Shown here piece by piece: positions 41,580-49,491 of a stretch of DNA of 64,000 nt (position 1 is its first letter; each line of letters opens with the position of its first letter). Location: assembly GCA_028554795.2 (NCBI GenBank), contig JAPYKE020000536.1, positions 57,501 to 121,500 on the forward strand, written 5' to 3'. The notes beneath the pieces were generated by a model that made no database searches, was not told the DNA's origin, and saw only the letters and a program-made list of their open reading frames with translations. Origin of the DNA: Sinohyriopsis cumingii (lineage: Eukaryota > Mollusca > Bivalvia > Unionida > Unionidae). The position numbers were made by a program, and so were the translations under genes.

Positions 41580-42284
41580 ATGGAAGGACGAAAACTAGCT
41601 TTAGTGCCTTACAAACGATGGATGGAATACCATCGGTGGCAAGAACAACGCACCCCGCATTTACCTCCCAATCCCAATTTGAGCGAGATGTCCCAGTTAC
41701 AACACGAATTGCAGTCCTTGATGGATCGCCAAGATTTGTCCGAAACAGAAAAATCGCAAAAGTACGGTCAACTCTTGCAACGACTGTAACTCTTTCACCA
41801 GAAAGCTTTAGACGAAACAGCTCTACCCACTCTGAAAGATTTTAAGACCTTGATGAAAAGTCCACCACCATCATCATCATTACCACCACCACTGCCATCC
41901 CCAGGGGTCACCAGAGATGCTACCCCACAAAGACCTGAGGAAGAAGAGATGCGCGAAGTGTTTCAAACACCGTCAGCAGCTCCCATTTCGAGTAAGATTG
42001 CAGCATCCTTGTTGACCCCGTCACCCACACCCCAACGAGAAGAAATGAAAGCTTGGGTTAAAAAGATGATGTCCACGCCTCCTTCGACAAAAGTGAAAAA
42101 GAAAGAAAGGAAACCAGAAGTGAAAAAAGAAAAGAAAACCAAAGCCATTTCATTGCCACCTCCACCTCCACCACCACTACCTTCGACTTCTACTCCCGTA
42201 GCCCATCGGACACGTAAATCCGTTTCCAAACCACCCTTTCGTCCCACCCAAAGTAGCATCACCGAAGAGTGGGTGACTTATTAA
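41580..42284 (+). CDS. Proline-rich Polinton protein with in-frame stop
   Basis: ATG 41,580, after a GATAAAAAGG box at 41,526, opens LALVPYKRWMEYHRWQEQ and runs to a TAA at 41,787-41,789. The same frame stays open on the other side of that stop to 42,284, with LFHQKALDETALPTLKDF continuing the helix, then polyproline runs, a lysine-rich tract and a C-terminal ITEEWVTY. Similar N- and C-terminal parts belong to one protein in other Polintons, so the gene seems to be 234 residues with a nonsense codon at position 70. Readthrough or decay are the alternatives. A scaffold or core role is likely but unproved. Confidence 0.75.
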
Positions 42285-42294
42285 CACACAAAAA

Positions 42295-43407
42295 ATGGAA
42301 AAAGTCTTAGCCAGCATTTACTACGATCCCTCGCATCCTGCAGGTTACGCAGGAGTTCAAAAATTGTATCGTGCTGCCAAAACGCGGCTGAAAAGTCTCC
42401 GTTTACCTCAAGTGCAACGATGGTTACAAGAACAAGCTACCTACGCTTTACACAAACCCATTCGACGCAAGTTTGCCAGAAGTCGCACCCGAGTGGAAGG
42501 CATCGATCATCAATGGCAAGCCGATTTAGCCGATGTCTCTCATTTGGCCAGCTACAATCGTGGCTACAAATATTTGTTTTGTGTCATCGACGTCTTTTCC
42601 AAATTTGCCTGGGTCGTGCCCTTGACTTCCAAATCGAGCAGCGAGTTAGTGCGAGCCCTGCAACGGGTGTTGAAACAAAGCGGTCGTCACCCTCTTCGAT
42701 GGCAAACGGACAAAGGCACCGAATTTCTGAACCAAGCTTTCCAAAAAGAATTAAAGAAACGTGACATTCATTTTTTTACCACCGAGAATCCCGAAACCAA
42801 AGCCAGCATCGTGGAACGTTTTCAACGCACTTTGAAAGAACGCATGTGGAAATATTTTACGCATCACCACACTCTGAAGTACATCGACATCTTACCGCAT
42901 CTGGTGCAAGCGTACAACCAATCTTACCATCGAAGCATCGGACGTGCCCCGCAAGAAGTGACTCCCGACAACGAAGTGCTGGTGTTCGAGCGCCTGTTTG
43001 GTACGTCCCCGACGAGGGTTGTCCCCAAGAAAAGTGGAGAGTTGGCCGTAGGAGATTGGGTGCGCATTGGCAAAACCAAACGCACTTTCGACAAAGGTTA
43101 CTTACCTAACTGGACGACCGAATTGTTTCGCGTCACTGAACGAGTGCATGGCCGTCATCCTGCCGTCTATAAATTGGAAGACATGAACGGAGAAGTACTC
43201 AAAGGAACGTTTTATTTGCCCGAGTTACAACGTGTCACCAAAAAAGAAGACGACGTGTACGACATCGAAAGCATTCTCGAACGCAGAACCCGTAAAGTGG
43301 GCAAACGACGTGTCAAAGAAGTCAAAGTACGTTGGAAAGGATATCCACCCAGTTTCGATTCTTGGATCGACGCTTCGCAAGTCATCGACTATAAAAAGAA
43401 GAAGTGA
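42295..43407 (+). CDS. Retroviral-type integrase with C-terminal chromodomain
   Basis: A 370-residue intact ORF from ATG 42,295. It inserts the element and makes the 6-bp target duplication. The catalytic D, D and E are at D77 (QADLAD), D139 (QTDKGTEF) and E174 (SIVERF), with 34 residues between the last two as in DD35E integrases. A C-terminal SH3-like part (GDWVRIGKTKRTFDKGY) is followed by a chromodomain at about 317-365 (YDIESILERR, VRWKGYPPSFDSWIDAS), which could guide insertion to marked chromatin. The last codons contain the TATA box of the next gene. Confidence 0.96.
   Translation: MEKVLASIYYDPSHPAGYAGVQKLYRAAKTRLKSLRLPQVQRWLQEQATYALHKPIRRKFARSRTRVEGIDHQWQADLADVSHLASYNRGYKYLFCVIDVFSKFAWVVPLTSKSSSELVRALQRVLKQSGRHPLRWQTDKGTEFLNQAFQKELKKRDIHFFTTENPETKASIVERFQRTLKERMWKYFTHHHTLKYIDILPHLVQAYNQSYHRSIGRAPQEVTPDNEVLVFERLFGTSPTRVVPKKSGELAVGDWVRIGKTKRTFDKGYLPNWTTELFRVTERVHGRHPAVYKLEDMNGEVLKGTFYLPELQRVTKKEDDVYDIESILERRTRKVGKRRVKEVKVRWKGYPPSFDSWIDASQVIDYKKKK
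43390..43398 (+). promoter_or_regulatory. TATA box inside the end of integrase
   Basis: TATAAAAAG is read as Y-K-K in the integrase tail and lies 23 nt before ATG 43,413, so the transcript start would be very near that ATG. Confidence 0.5.
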
Positions 43408-43412
43408 CCATC

Positions 43413-43823
43413 ATGCCCTTTCACACAGCAGACGCAGCTACGTCGACCACTCCTTCTTCACCTAGTTCTTCTGTGCAAGATTTACAAAAACAACCCTTGT
43501 GGGTGTGGTGTGGAGAACGTGTGCCTAAAACGCAAATCGTCTTTTTCTGCCAAATCTTCGTGGTGTATTGTGTCATCGGGGCAGCCATCGCCAATTTGAG
43601 TTTGCAACAAGGAGACAAACAATTGTGGACCATTTTATTGAGCAGTTGCATCGGTTACCTGCTTCCCAATCACTCCCTGAAATTCTCCTCGAACGGGAAC
43701 GTTGTGTCCAGTGCCAGTGCCAGTCACCACTCCAATCACAATCAGAACCCCATTTTGGGCGGAGACACACCTCTGACGTCCAGTAATATCCCCTCGGACA
43801 GCCACAGAACTCTAGAATTATGA
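43413..43823 (+). CDS. Conserved Polinton two-TM protein
   Basis: ATG 43,413 is preferred over the in-frame GTG at 43,404. The 136 residues have a serine/threonine-rich N-terminus, then PLWVWCGERVPKTQIVFFCQ leading into a first membrane segment (IFVVYCVIGAAIANL). After LSLQQGDKQLW comes a second segment (TILLSSCIGYLLP), and then a polar tail. This arrangement recurs in Polintons next to penton and suggests a virion or assembly membrane protein. The stop overlaps the penton start (ATGA). Confidence 0.75.
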   Translation: MPFHTADAATSTTPSSPSSSVQDLQKQPLWVWCGERVPKTQIVFFCQIFVVYCVIGAAIANLSLQQGDKQLWTILLSSCIGYLLPNHSLKFSSNGNVVSSASASHHSNHNQNPILGGDTPLTSSNIPSDSHRTLEL

Positions 43824-44767
43824 GTCACCAAAACCAATTTTACTTAACCTTACCCAGTGACAGTTCCATGGAGGTGTTTCCCAAGAACACGTTGTGCTGT
43901 TACACGGCCAAATTACCTCAAGCCATCCCCTTAGATCACGAAGCCCAATGGGAAGTGGCTTTAGTAGAAATGATTCACCCAACCCAAGTCGAGAATGTCA
44001 TTTCCAATCAAAATTATTTTACGGTGGAAGTTCATGACTCACATTTGCAACAAGAGTTGGATAGGACTAGTAGCACATATGCCAATAAAACCTATGATCA
44101 AAACACTAAAACGTGGACCTACAACGTGCTGATTCCCGCAGGCTATTATTTCAGCGGTCAACATTTGGTCAACACCATAGCTACCAAGTTTAATGGTGTG
44201 TTTGGGGAAGCTTTTAAGAGTTCCAATGTCAATGTCAAGAACAAAAGTGTCACCATGGAGTACCACAAAGTAGCTCGTCGCTTCTTGATGAAATTTGAAC
44301 GACCTAAAATCGTAACCATTGTATTTTGTCCTGAATTGTTTGACATGTTGGGCGGTGACATGGAGATGAGGAAGCAAGTAGAACAAAAAGGCGAATCACC
44401 AGGCATTTTCGACAACGATTCTTTTGTCAAGTATTTTCGTACCCCGGTAGAACTGAACCAAGGACTGAATTTGATCTTTGTGTACTCCGATGTAGTGGAA
44501 TACAACGTGGTGGGACACACCTCCGTGCCGTTACTGCGTGTCATTCCTTTCAAAGTGGATTCTGCCACGAACGCTGACGAGGAAGGTGGAAACACTTACC
44601 ACGTCCACCGCGAATTTGTCCATCCTCACTATTTGCCGGTCAGCAAGTCGTATTTGGACACGGTCAACATTACTATAAAAGGAGATTTGGGACAAAATAT
44701 TCCATTCACCAAAGGAAAAGTCACGGTGAAACTCCATTTTCGAAAACGGTTCTCTCACGATTCGTAA
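43820..44767 (+). CDS. Minor capsid (penton) protein
   Basis: An intact 315-residue ORF. Its ATG overlaps the stop of the two-TM gene by four bases, so translation might depend on termination-reinitiation or on a separate transcript. The start, FYLTLPSDSSMEVFPKNTLC then YTAKLPQAIPLDHEAQWEVA, is the signature of the Polinton penton, a single jelly-roll that fills the icosahedral vertices. The C-terminus (LGQNIPFTKGKVTVKLHFRK) is also typical. A TATAAAAGG within its 3' end serves the next gene. Confidence 0.9.
   Translation: MSHQNQFYLTLPSDSSMEVFPKNTLCCYTAKLPQAIPLDHEAQWEVALVEMIHPTQVENVISNQNYFTVEVHDSHLQQELDRTSSTYANKTYDQNTKTWTYNVLIPAGYYFSGQHLVNTIATKFNGVFGEAFKSSNVNVKNKSVTMEYHKVARRFLMKFERPKIVTIVFCPELFDMLGGDMEMRKQVEQKGESPGIFDNDSFVKYFRTPVELNQGLNLIFVYSDVVEYNVVGHTSVPLLRVIPFKVDSATNADEEGGNTYHVHREFVHPHYLPVSKSYLDTVNITIKGDLGQNIPFTKGKVTVKLHFRKRFSHDS
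44674..44682 (+). promoter_or_regulatory. TATA box within penton 3' end
   Basis: TATAAAAGG lies about 100 nt before ATG 44,775. Confidence 0.5.
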
Positions 44768-44774
44768 GTAAGTC

Positions 44775-45194
44775 ATGTATCCAGTGTACCGAGGGGTTGC
44801 TCGACAGCGAGGACACGGTTTAGGAGACATGTTAAAATCAGCCTTTCGTTCGGTGGCCCCGGTGTTGAAACCGATGGTGACACGCGGATTGCACGCCTTG
44901 AAAGATGCGGCACTGACACAAGGCAAAGAATTTCTCCAAAATGTCATCATCGACAAACAAAACCCTAAAGAAGCCTTCATGAGGGCTGGCAAAAATGTCT
45001 TGCTGCAAACGGGCAAAGACATTTTAGGCCGACGAGACACACCTATAAATGCCCTGCACGCTACCGAGTCAAGCATTCAGCAAGGACAAGGCAGAAAGAG
45101 ACGACGAAGAAGAAAACACCCTTTCACCAGACTTCAAGCGAGAAAGGCCAAGAAAAGAAGAACCGTTCGAGACTTAGACGTTTTCGATTATTGA
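44775..45194 (+). CDS. pVI-like small virion protein
   Basis: A 139-residue ORF between penton and major capsid. The N-terminus YRGVARQRGHGLGDMLKSAF fits the glycine-rich GLG motif plus amphipathic helix of pVI-like Polinton proteins. The C-terminus is strongly basic (GRKRRRRRKHP, RKAKKRRTVRDL), suitable for DNA binding or nuclear import. In adenovirus, pVI links hexon to the core and lyses membranes. That role here is inferred from position and motif only. The gene is intact. Confidence 0.75.
   Translation: MYPVYRGVARQRGHGLGDMLKSAFRSVAPVLKPMVTRGLHALKDAALTQGKEFLQNVIIDKQNPKEAFMRAGKNVLLQTGKDILGRRDTPINALHATESSIQQGQGRKRRRRRKHPFTRLQARKAKKRRTVRDLDVFDY
45044..45050 (+). promoter_or_regulatory. Possible TATA box of the major capsid gene
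   Basis: TATAAAT lies 158 nt before the MCP ATG and within the pVI-like coding sequence. The distance is long, so the assignment is tentative. Confidence 0.35.
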
Positions 45195-45207
45195 AACACA
45201 GAACAAA

Positions 45208-46509
45208 ATGATGCACCGAGAGTCTTGCGCTTGTTCCAAGACGGAACTGGATCTGTTTGCCATGCCCCCCACCATGATGACCATGCAAGAATCCCAATGG
45301 GTGGAATTTCATCCCGTCTCCTCATTGACCGATTCCGCTCCCATCGAGTTTGAAATCAAAGGACAGCCCGAAGATTACATCGATCTGAATAGCACTTACT
45401 TGTACTTAAAAGTCCAAGTTCTAAAAAAAGATGATAAAGGAGTAGAAGACGATGATAATATAGCTCCCGTCAACAATTTCATGCATTCCTTGTTCAGCTC
45501 AGTGGATTTGTACTTGAATAACAAACTAGTCAGCAGCAGCATGGTTACATACCCTTACCGTGCCTACCTGGAAAATCTCTTGACGTACGGAACAGATGCC
45601 AAGGATAGTCATCTCAATGCCTGTGTGCTGTGGGAACCTGACACAGCGACCAAGTTCGACGAAATAGATCCAAGCAATGAAGGCTTTGAGGCAAGAGAAA
45701 ACAAAATCCTAGGTAAAAAGAGTTTAGAACTGATGGATCGTTTGCATTTGGACATGTGGTTGCAAGAGAAATATTTGCTGAACGGGGTCAATGTTCGCTT
45801 GAGACTGAATCGCAGCAGTGCCACTTTCCATTTGCAGGCTGCTGATGCTACTAAGGGTCCTAAAAGCACAATTTTAGAGGCCAAACTCTACGTACGACGC
45901 GTGGAAGTGTTACCCAAAGTAGGTAACGACATCAGTCAAACGTTGAGCAGAACGACCGCCAAGTATCCCATCAGTCGTGTGGAAGTGAAAACGTTCACCA
46001 TTCCCAAGGGACTGCATTCCATAACCGAAGATCATCTGTTTCAAGGACAGCTACCCATGCGTTTAATCCTTGGTATGGTCTCGAATTCAGCCTTCAACGG
46101 AGCCTTCAAAGAAAATCCTTTCAACTTTCAACACTTCAACGTGAAGAAAATCGAAGTCAGTCGCGATGGCAAGACCTTGTGTACCCGACCTTTCGAACCT
46201 AACTTTAAAGAGAAGAATTACTTGAGATCGTACTTGTCCCTGTACGAAGCCACCGGACAGTTAGGAACCAACACCAGTCACGGCATTGAGTACGATGATT
46301 ATGACGGAGGCTATGCTTTGTGGGCTTTCGATTTCACTCCAGACCAAGGCAGCGACGAGGGACATTTCCACCCTATAAAATCCGGCCAGATTCGTGTGGA
46401 ACTTCAGTTTGCAGAAGAACTAACAGCAACAGTGAACGTCATCCTGTATGCAGAATTCGATAATACCATAGAAATCAACAGTTTGAGAGAAGTCATTCTA
46501 GATTATTAG
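45208..46509 (+). CDS. MCP: Major capsid protein (double jelly-roll)
   Basis: An intact 433-residue ORF. The start KTELDLFAMPPTMMTMQESQ and SAPIEFEIKGQPEDYIDLNS are hallmarks of Polinton MCP. NNFMHSLFSSVDLYLNNKLV and YRAYLENLLTYG follow, then a second jelly-roll with ILGMVSNSAFNGAFKENPF and YDDYDGGYALWAFDFTPDQG. Trimers of this protein build the capsid shell. The TATAAAA at 46,374 near its 3' end serves the downstream gene. The C-terminal end of its homologue in element 2 is visible at 63,937-64,000. Confidence 0.96.
   Translation: MMHRESCACSKTELDLFAMPPTMMTMQESQWVEFHPVSSLTDSAPIEFEIKGQPEDYIDLNSTYLYLKVQVLKKDDKGVEDDDNIAPVNNFMHSLFSSVDLYLNNKLVSSSMVTYPYRAYLENLLTYGTDAKDSHLNACVLWEPDTATKFDEIDPSNEGFEARENKILGKKSLELMDRLHLDMWLQEKYLLNGVNVRLRLNRSSATFHLQAADATKGPKSTILEAKLYVRRVEVLPKVGNDISQTLSRTTAKYPISRVEVKTFTIPKGLHSITEDHLFQGQLPMRLILGMVSNSAFNGAFKENPFNFQHFNVKKIEVSRDGKTLCTRPFEPNFKEKNYLRSYLSLYEATGQLGTNTSHGIEYDDYDGGYALWAFDFTPDQGSDEGHFHPIKSGQIRVELQFAEELTATVNVILYAEFDNTIEINSLREVILDY
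46374..46380 (+). promoter_or_regulatory. TATA box within MCP 3' end
   Basis: TATAAAA, about 140 nt upstream of ATG 46,515. Confidence 0.45.
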
Positions 46510-46514
46510 AAGCC

Positions 46515-46997
46515 ATGGAAGACTGTTATCCCTCTTTACCTAGTGGAGAAACTTTGGAGATGAAATGTGAGGAAACTGTGGAAGAAGAAGTGATCATGAT
46601 GAAGTCAAGATGGCCAGAACAAGAAGCCCATTTAGTCTCCTGTTTTGCCAAACACTTGGTCGACAAAATAACAGAATTGATCAAGAAAAACTGCTATGGA
46701 TGTCAAAACGATCATCCCAGTCAAATTCAACACGATAAATGCCTTATGTTAAGTCAAGAAGAAAAATTGGACGAGTTTCTGGACGAAGCTTGGAGTCTCA
46801 TCTCGAACAAAGACGTGTTGCACCAGTGGTATAAAGACTTGCGTGAACATTCTTGTCCACCATTAACCACTCAAGAGATCCATCGTATCGAAGCTCTCCT
46901 GAATCAGAGTGAGGAAACAGAACGAATAACCGTTTATTCGTCAGACATTTTCAAGCAAAAAGTCAGGATCGAATTGACAACTTATTATTACCTGTGA
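46515..46997 (+). CDS. Conserved Polinton accessory protein (CxxC...HxxC)
   Basis: A 160-residue ORF starting 6 bp after MCP. It has an acidic N-terminus and a helix ending in ELIKKNCYGCQNDHPSQIQH and then DKCLML, which gives a possible zinc site (C, C, H, H, C). A helical C-terminal half contains LDEFLDEAWSLISNKDVLHQ. The pattern recurs in many Polintons next to the protease. Element 2 carries a close copy of 165 residues at 63,434-63,931, so it is under common use in this family. Function is unknown. Confidence 0.8.
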   Translation: MEDCYPSLPSGETLEMKCEETVEEEVIMMKSRWPEQEAHLVSCFAKHLVDKITELIKKNCYGCQNDHPSQIQHDKCLMLSQEEKLDEFLDEAWSLISNKDVLHQWYKDLREHSCPPLTTQEIHRIEALLNQSEETERITVYSSDIFKQKVRIELTTYYYL

Positions 46998-47014
46998 AGA
47001 AAAAACACAAAACA

Positions 47015-47575
47015 ATGGATACCTGGGAACTTTATTACCTTTTGAACCACAGTTCGTATACGGCTTCTTGGAATCCTGTCGTCTGTGCTAAAGATGAACT
47101 CCCTCATCGCAAACCTAAAGACCATCAAGCTTACGTGATCAACACGGACGACAGTCATCTCCCAGGAACCCACTGGGTAGCCGTCTACTTTCCTCAAGAT
47201 GGATGTGTGGAATATTTCGATTCGTACGGATTGCCCCCTTTGGAAGACGATATCATCGACTTTATGAGAAGAAATGCTCAAACCACCCGATTCAATAACG
47301 TGAAATTACAAGGCACAGATTCCTTGGTGTGTGGACAGTACTGTGTGTATTTTCTGCATCATCGCAGCCTGGGCTATTCCTTAGAACATTTAGTGACTCA
47401 TTTTGATCCTCGTTCTTCTGCTAGAAATGATGTGAAAGTAGATCGATGGTTTTGTGACCATTATGCTTATCTTTTGTCTCAAGCTAGGAAACGTAGTGTC
47501 CATCAATGGCCTAATGATTTCCAACAGTGGAAATCACAATTTCATTCACAACGTTGTCAGCCCTGTTTAAAGTAG
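47015..47575 (+). CDS. Adenain-type cysteine protease
   Basis: ATG 47,015 is chosen over the in-frame GTG at 46,994. The 186 residues contain the catalytic histidine in PGTHWVAVYF (H53), the acid in VEYFDSYG (D69) and the nucleophile in CGQYCVYFL (C110), the order and spacing of adenovirus protease and other C5/ULP-like enzymes. It would cleave precursor virion proteins such as pX- and pVI-like products. The element 2 copy (62,845-63,405) differs at only five positions that I can count. AATAAA follows at 47,683. Confidence 0.95.
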   Translation: MDTWELYYLLNHSSYTASWNPVVCAKDELPHRKPKDHQAYVINTDDSHLPGTHWVAVYFPQDGCVEYFDSYGLPPLEDDIIDFMRRNAQTTRFNNVKLQGTDSLVCGQYCVYFLHHRSLGYSLEHLVTHFDPRSSARNDVKVDRWFCDHYAYLLSQARKRSVHQWPNDFQQWKSQFHSQRCQPCLK

Positions 47576-47682
47576 ATTGTCCATTGAGAAAAAATGTTTG
47601 TGATTTGAAAAATGTTTGATGTTATCATGTTGGATTATTGTTAAAAATGTTAGAGTTGTTGTTTAGTGTTAAGTGATTTTTG

Positions 47683-47688
47683 AATAAA
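47683..47688 (+). terminator. Poly(A) signal after protease
   Basis: AATAAA 108 nt after the protease stop. No histone-type stem-loop is present, so the structural genes appear to use ordinary polyadenylation. Confidence 0.6.
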
Positions 47689-47815
47689 AAATGTTGTGTT
47701 TTGAAAAAAATGCCTTTGTGGTTCGTTTAGCTATAAGAATGTTGGATTGATGCTCTTTCATTTCTTACTATCCCTCTCATGACACTCACTGAACGTTGCG
47801 GCTCGAAAACCGTGT

Positions 47816-47845
47816 GGGGGATGTTTTCCTTCACGTCCGCGCTTT
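47816..47845 (+). promoter_or_regulatory. Conserved terminal-cassette promoter box P1
   Basis: GGGGGATGTTTTCC joined to TTCACGTCCGCGCTTT, followed by GACTTTAAGAACC in the TATA position. The same box recurs at 48,673, 49,335 and 49,404 and, on the minus strand, at 61,005, 61,075, 61,744 and 62,584 of element 2. Confidence 0.75.
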
Positions 47846-47909
47846 GACTTTAAGAACCGGGGGTTGTTTCCAGTCTAACCATCCATTGTCGACTCATCCT
47901 CCTACGAAG

Positions 47910-48200
47910 ATGTGCTCCAAACTAGCTAAACTCAACGAAGCCTACGTGAATTTGCATAGGGTCAGACACAGTCTGATACCGAAGCCAGAAGAAATAGAGA
48001 ATGTGAGAATGTTAAAAATCACTGAAGACCTGATAGAAGAGCTCTTCAGAGAAGAAGTGAACAGGGAAAAAGAAGAATGGACAGAGAAGTACAGACTTCA
48101 GAGACAGCAGGAACAGCAGCAACAGCAGCAACAACCTGAAGCTGACAGAGGCTTTGTCGATTGCCGTATCGACACCAAAGAATTCTTCTTCTCTTTTTGA
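47910..48200 (+). CDS. Polyglutamine coiled-coil protein, truncated by TGA
   Basis: ATG 47,910 encodes SKLAKLNEAYVNLHRVRHSL, a charged helix (ITEDLIEELFREEVNREKEE) and a polyglutamine tract, then RGFVDCRIDTKEFF before TGA at 48,198-48,200. The homologue in element 2 (62,166-62,522) has CGA at that codon and continues with a basic tail RRSRPIARKS to a stop equivalent to 48,258-48,260. The same tail is still encoded here after the TGA, so this copy has lost its last 20 residues by nonsense change. The histone-type stem-loop is 29 nt after the original stop. Function is unknown. Confidence 0.75.
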   Translation: MCSKLAKLNEAYVNLHRVRHSLIPKPEEIENVRMLKITEDLIEELFREEVNREKEEWTEKYRLQRQQEQQQQQQQPEADRGFVDCRIDTKEFFFSF

Positions 48201-48288
48201 AGAAGCAGACCTATCGCCAGAAAGTCTATCCTCAGAGGACATCGCATTCTTAGAAACTAAAAAAGAATGCCATAGCAAACAAAAAAAC

Positions 48289-48304
48289 AGCCCTTTTCAG
48301 GGCT
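48289..48304 (+). terminator. Histone-type 3' stem-loop
   Basis: AGCCCT-TTTC-AGGGCT followed by ACCCA and then CTAGAAAAGAAATAA. A conventional AATAAA also follows at about 48,369, a possible backup poly(A) site as found downstream of many histone genes. Confidence 0.85.
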
Positions 48305-48672
48305 ACCCAATACTCTAGAAAAGAAATAACGATCCATTTGCCAATGTGTGTAGGTAGAGTAGTGTGAAAATAAACACTAACTCTTTATTAATAGTGGAAG
48401 TGTATGTGTTTGTGTGTTTGTGTTAGTAAGTGGTTAAGTAAGTTGGTATGGATAGTAGATTAAAATGATGTTTGGTTTTTTTTTGGCTGTTAGAGGTGTA
48501 TATTTTGGGTTAGATTGGATTGCTTTGCGTATGTGGATAGTCTATTGAAGTGATTTATAAAAAATTTTAGAATAGTGATGGGTAGCATAAAAAAGTGAGT
48601 GAGTGTTTCTTTTAGGTCCGCGCGTTGTTGTTTTTTGGTCATGATCTAGGTAAGATGAATTTTATGTTTTTA
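48305..48672. repeat. Cassette 3' flank, repeat 1
   Basis: AT/GT-rich sequence after the stem-loop, beginning ACCCAATACTCTAGAAAAGA, is repeated with moderate divergence at 49,115-49,330 and in reverse in element 2 (61,105-61,326 and 61,860-62,118). It shows that promoter, ORF and 3' end were duplicated as one cassette. Confidence 0.75.
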
Positions 48673-48701
48673 GGGGATGTTTTCCATCACGTCCGCGCTT
48701 T
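48673..48701 (+). promoter_or_regulatory. Conserved terminal-cassette promoter box P2
   Basis: GGGGATGTTTTCC joined to ATCACGTCCGCGCTTT, followed by CAGTATAACTTG, a TATA-like match at the same spacing as P1 and P3. A partial extra copy (GGTCCGCGCGTTG) lies near 48,616. Confidence 0.75.
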
Positions 48702-48761
48702 CAGTATAACTTGAAACTCGCTGGGCAGTCCAGCTACCCTTGTTGATTGATCAACACAAGA

Positions 48762-49070
48762 ATGAATAGCAGAATAGTGAAACTGTTAGAACTCCAGATG
48801 CACCTGGAATATGCCAGGCGCATAGTAAACGAACTATCAGTGGAGGCTATCATAGAAGAAGCAAGAATGAAGAAAGAAGAGGAGGAGAGAAGAGAGAGGG
48901 AAGAAGAGGAAAACAAAAGAGAAGAGAAGATGTCGTTCAATATTCCCGAGACAGAGGATTGGGGTGTTGAAGCGAATCATCCTCCCTCTGCGCTCCCCAG
49001 AAGAAAGGTGAAAGAAGACTGGGGAAGAAGATGCGTGTGTGGCGCCAGGCCAGGAAGGTGCAACCATTAG
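48762..49070 (+). CDS. Small coiled-coil protein with C-terminal Cys/Arg motif
   Basis: ATG 48,762 (the in-frame TTG at 48,747 is ignored) gives 102 residues. A helix RIVKLLELQMHLEYARRIVN runs into a glutamate/arginine-rich coiled coil, then FNIPETEDWGVEANHPPSAL and a conserved tail RCVCGARPGRCNH. The element 2 copy (61,370-61,678, minus) keeps the tail unchanged while the coiled coil has drifted, so the tail is probably the functional part. The RCVCG...RCNH ending could bind a metal. The stem-loop follows 28 nt after the stop. Confidence 0.8.
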   Translation: MNSRIVKLLELQMHLEYARRIVNELSVEAIIEEARMKKEEEERREREEEENKREEKMSFNIPETEDWGVEANHPPSALPRRKVKEDWGRRCVCGARPGRCNH

Positions 49071-49098
49071 ATAGGTGCATCAGGAGTTAAAAAAAAAC

Positions 49099-49114
49099 AG
49101 CCCTTTTAAGGGCT
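49099..49114 (+). terminator. Histone-type 3' stem-loop (TTTA loop)
   Basis: AGCCCT-TTTA-AGGGCT followed by ACCCA and CTAGAAAAGAAATAA. The loop has A instead of C at its fourth position, the only loop variant among the eight. Confidence 0.8.
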
Positions 49115-49334
49115 ACCCAATACTCTAGAAAAGAAATAACTATCGATTTGCCAATGTGTGTAGGTAGAGTAGTGTGAATATAAACACTAACTCTTTATGA
49201 ATAGTGGAAGTGTGTGTTTGTGTTTGTAAATGCTGAAGTAAGTTTGTGTGAATAGTAGATTAAGGGTTTATTTATTGATTCTTAGTGTATGTAGAGAGTA
49301 TAGTTAGGGTTATATTATATGAAATGAGAAAGTA

Positions 49335-49362
49335 GGGGGATGTTTTCCTTCACGTCAGCGCG
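49335..49362 (+). promoter_or_regulatory. Promoter box without its own gene
   Basis: GGGGGATGTTTTCC plus TTCACGTCAGCGCG, followed by GGTCATGATCTAGG rather than a TATA box. A second full box starts 42 bp downstream at 49,404. The pair is also present in element 2 (61,075 and 61,005), so the double box is conserved. Confidence 0.65.
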
Positions 49363-49403
49363 TTGTTGGGTCATGATCTAGGTAAGATCCATTTTATGTT
49401 TTA

Positions 49404-49433
49404 GGGGGATGTTTTCCTTCACGTACGCGCTTT
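49404..49433 (+). promoter_or_regulatory. Conserved terminal-cassette promoter box P3
   Basis: GGGGGATGTTTTCC plus TTCACGTACGCGCTTT, followed directly by CACTATAAGAACC, a TATA-like box 54 nt before ATG 49,492. Confidence 0.8.
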
Positions 49434-49491
49434 CACTATAAGAACCCACAGTGTTCGTCGTTCAAACCATTCTGCAAAGAATAAAAAGAAG

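Noticed and set aside
47816-47845. Promoter box as an NF-kB or HIF site
   Set aside because: GGGGATGTTTTCC is too long for a kB site, and the ACGTG core alone is too short to assign.
48060-48330. Alternative +1 frame downstream of the polyglutamine tract (acidic, LTEALSIAVSTPKNSS)
   Set aside because: It looks protein-like but runs through the stem-loop without a stop. The other frame ends at the expected distance from the stem-loop in both elements. Kept only as a minor alternative.
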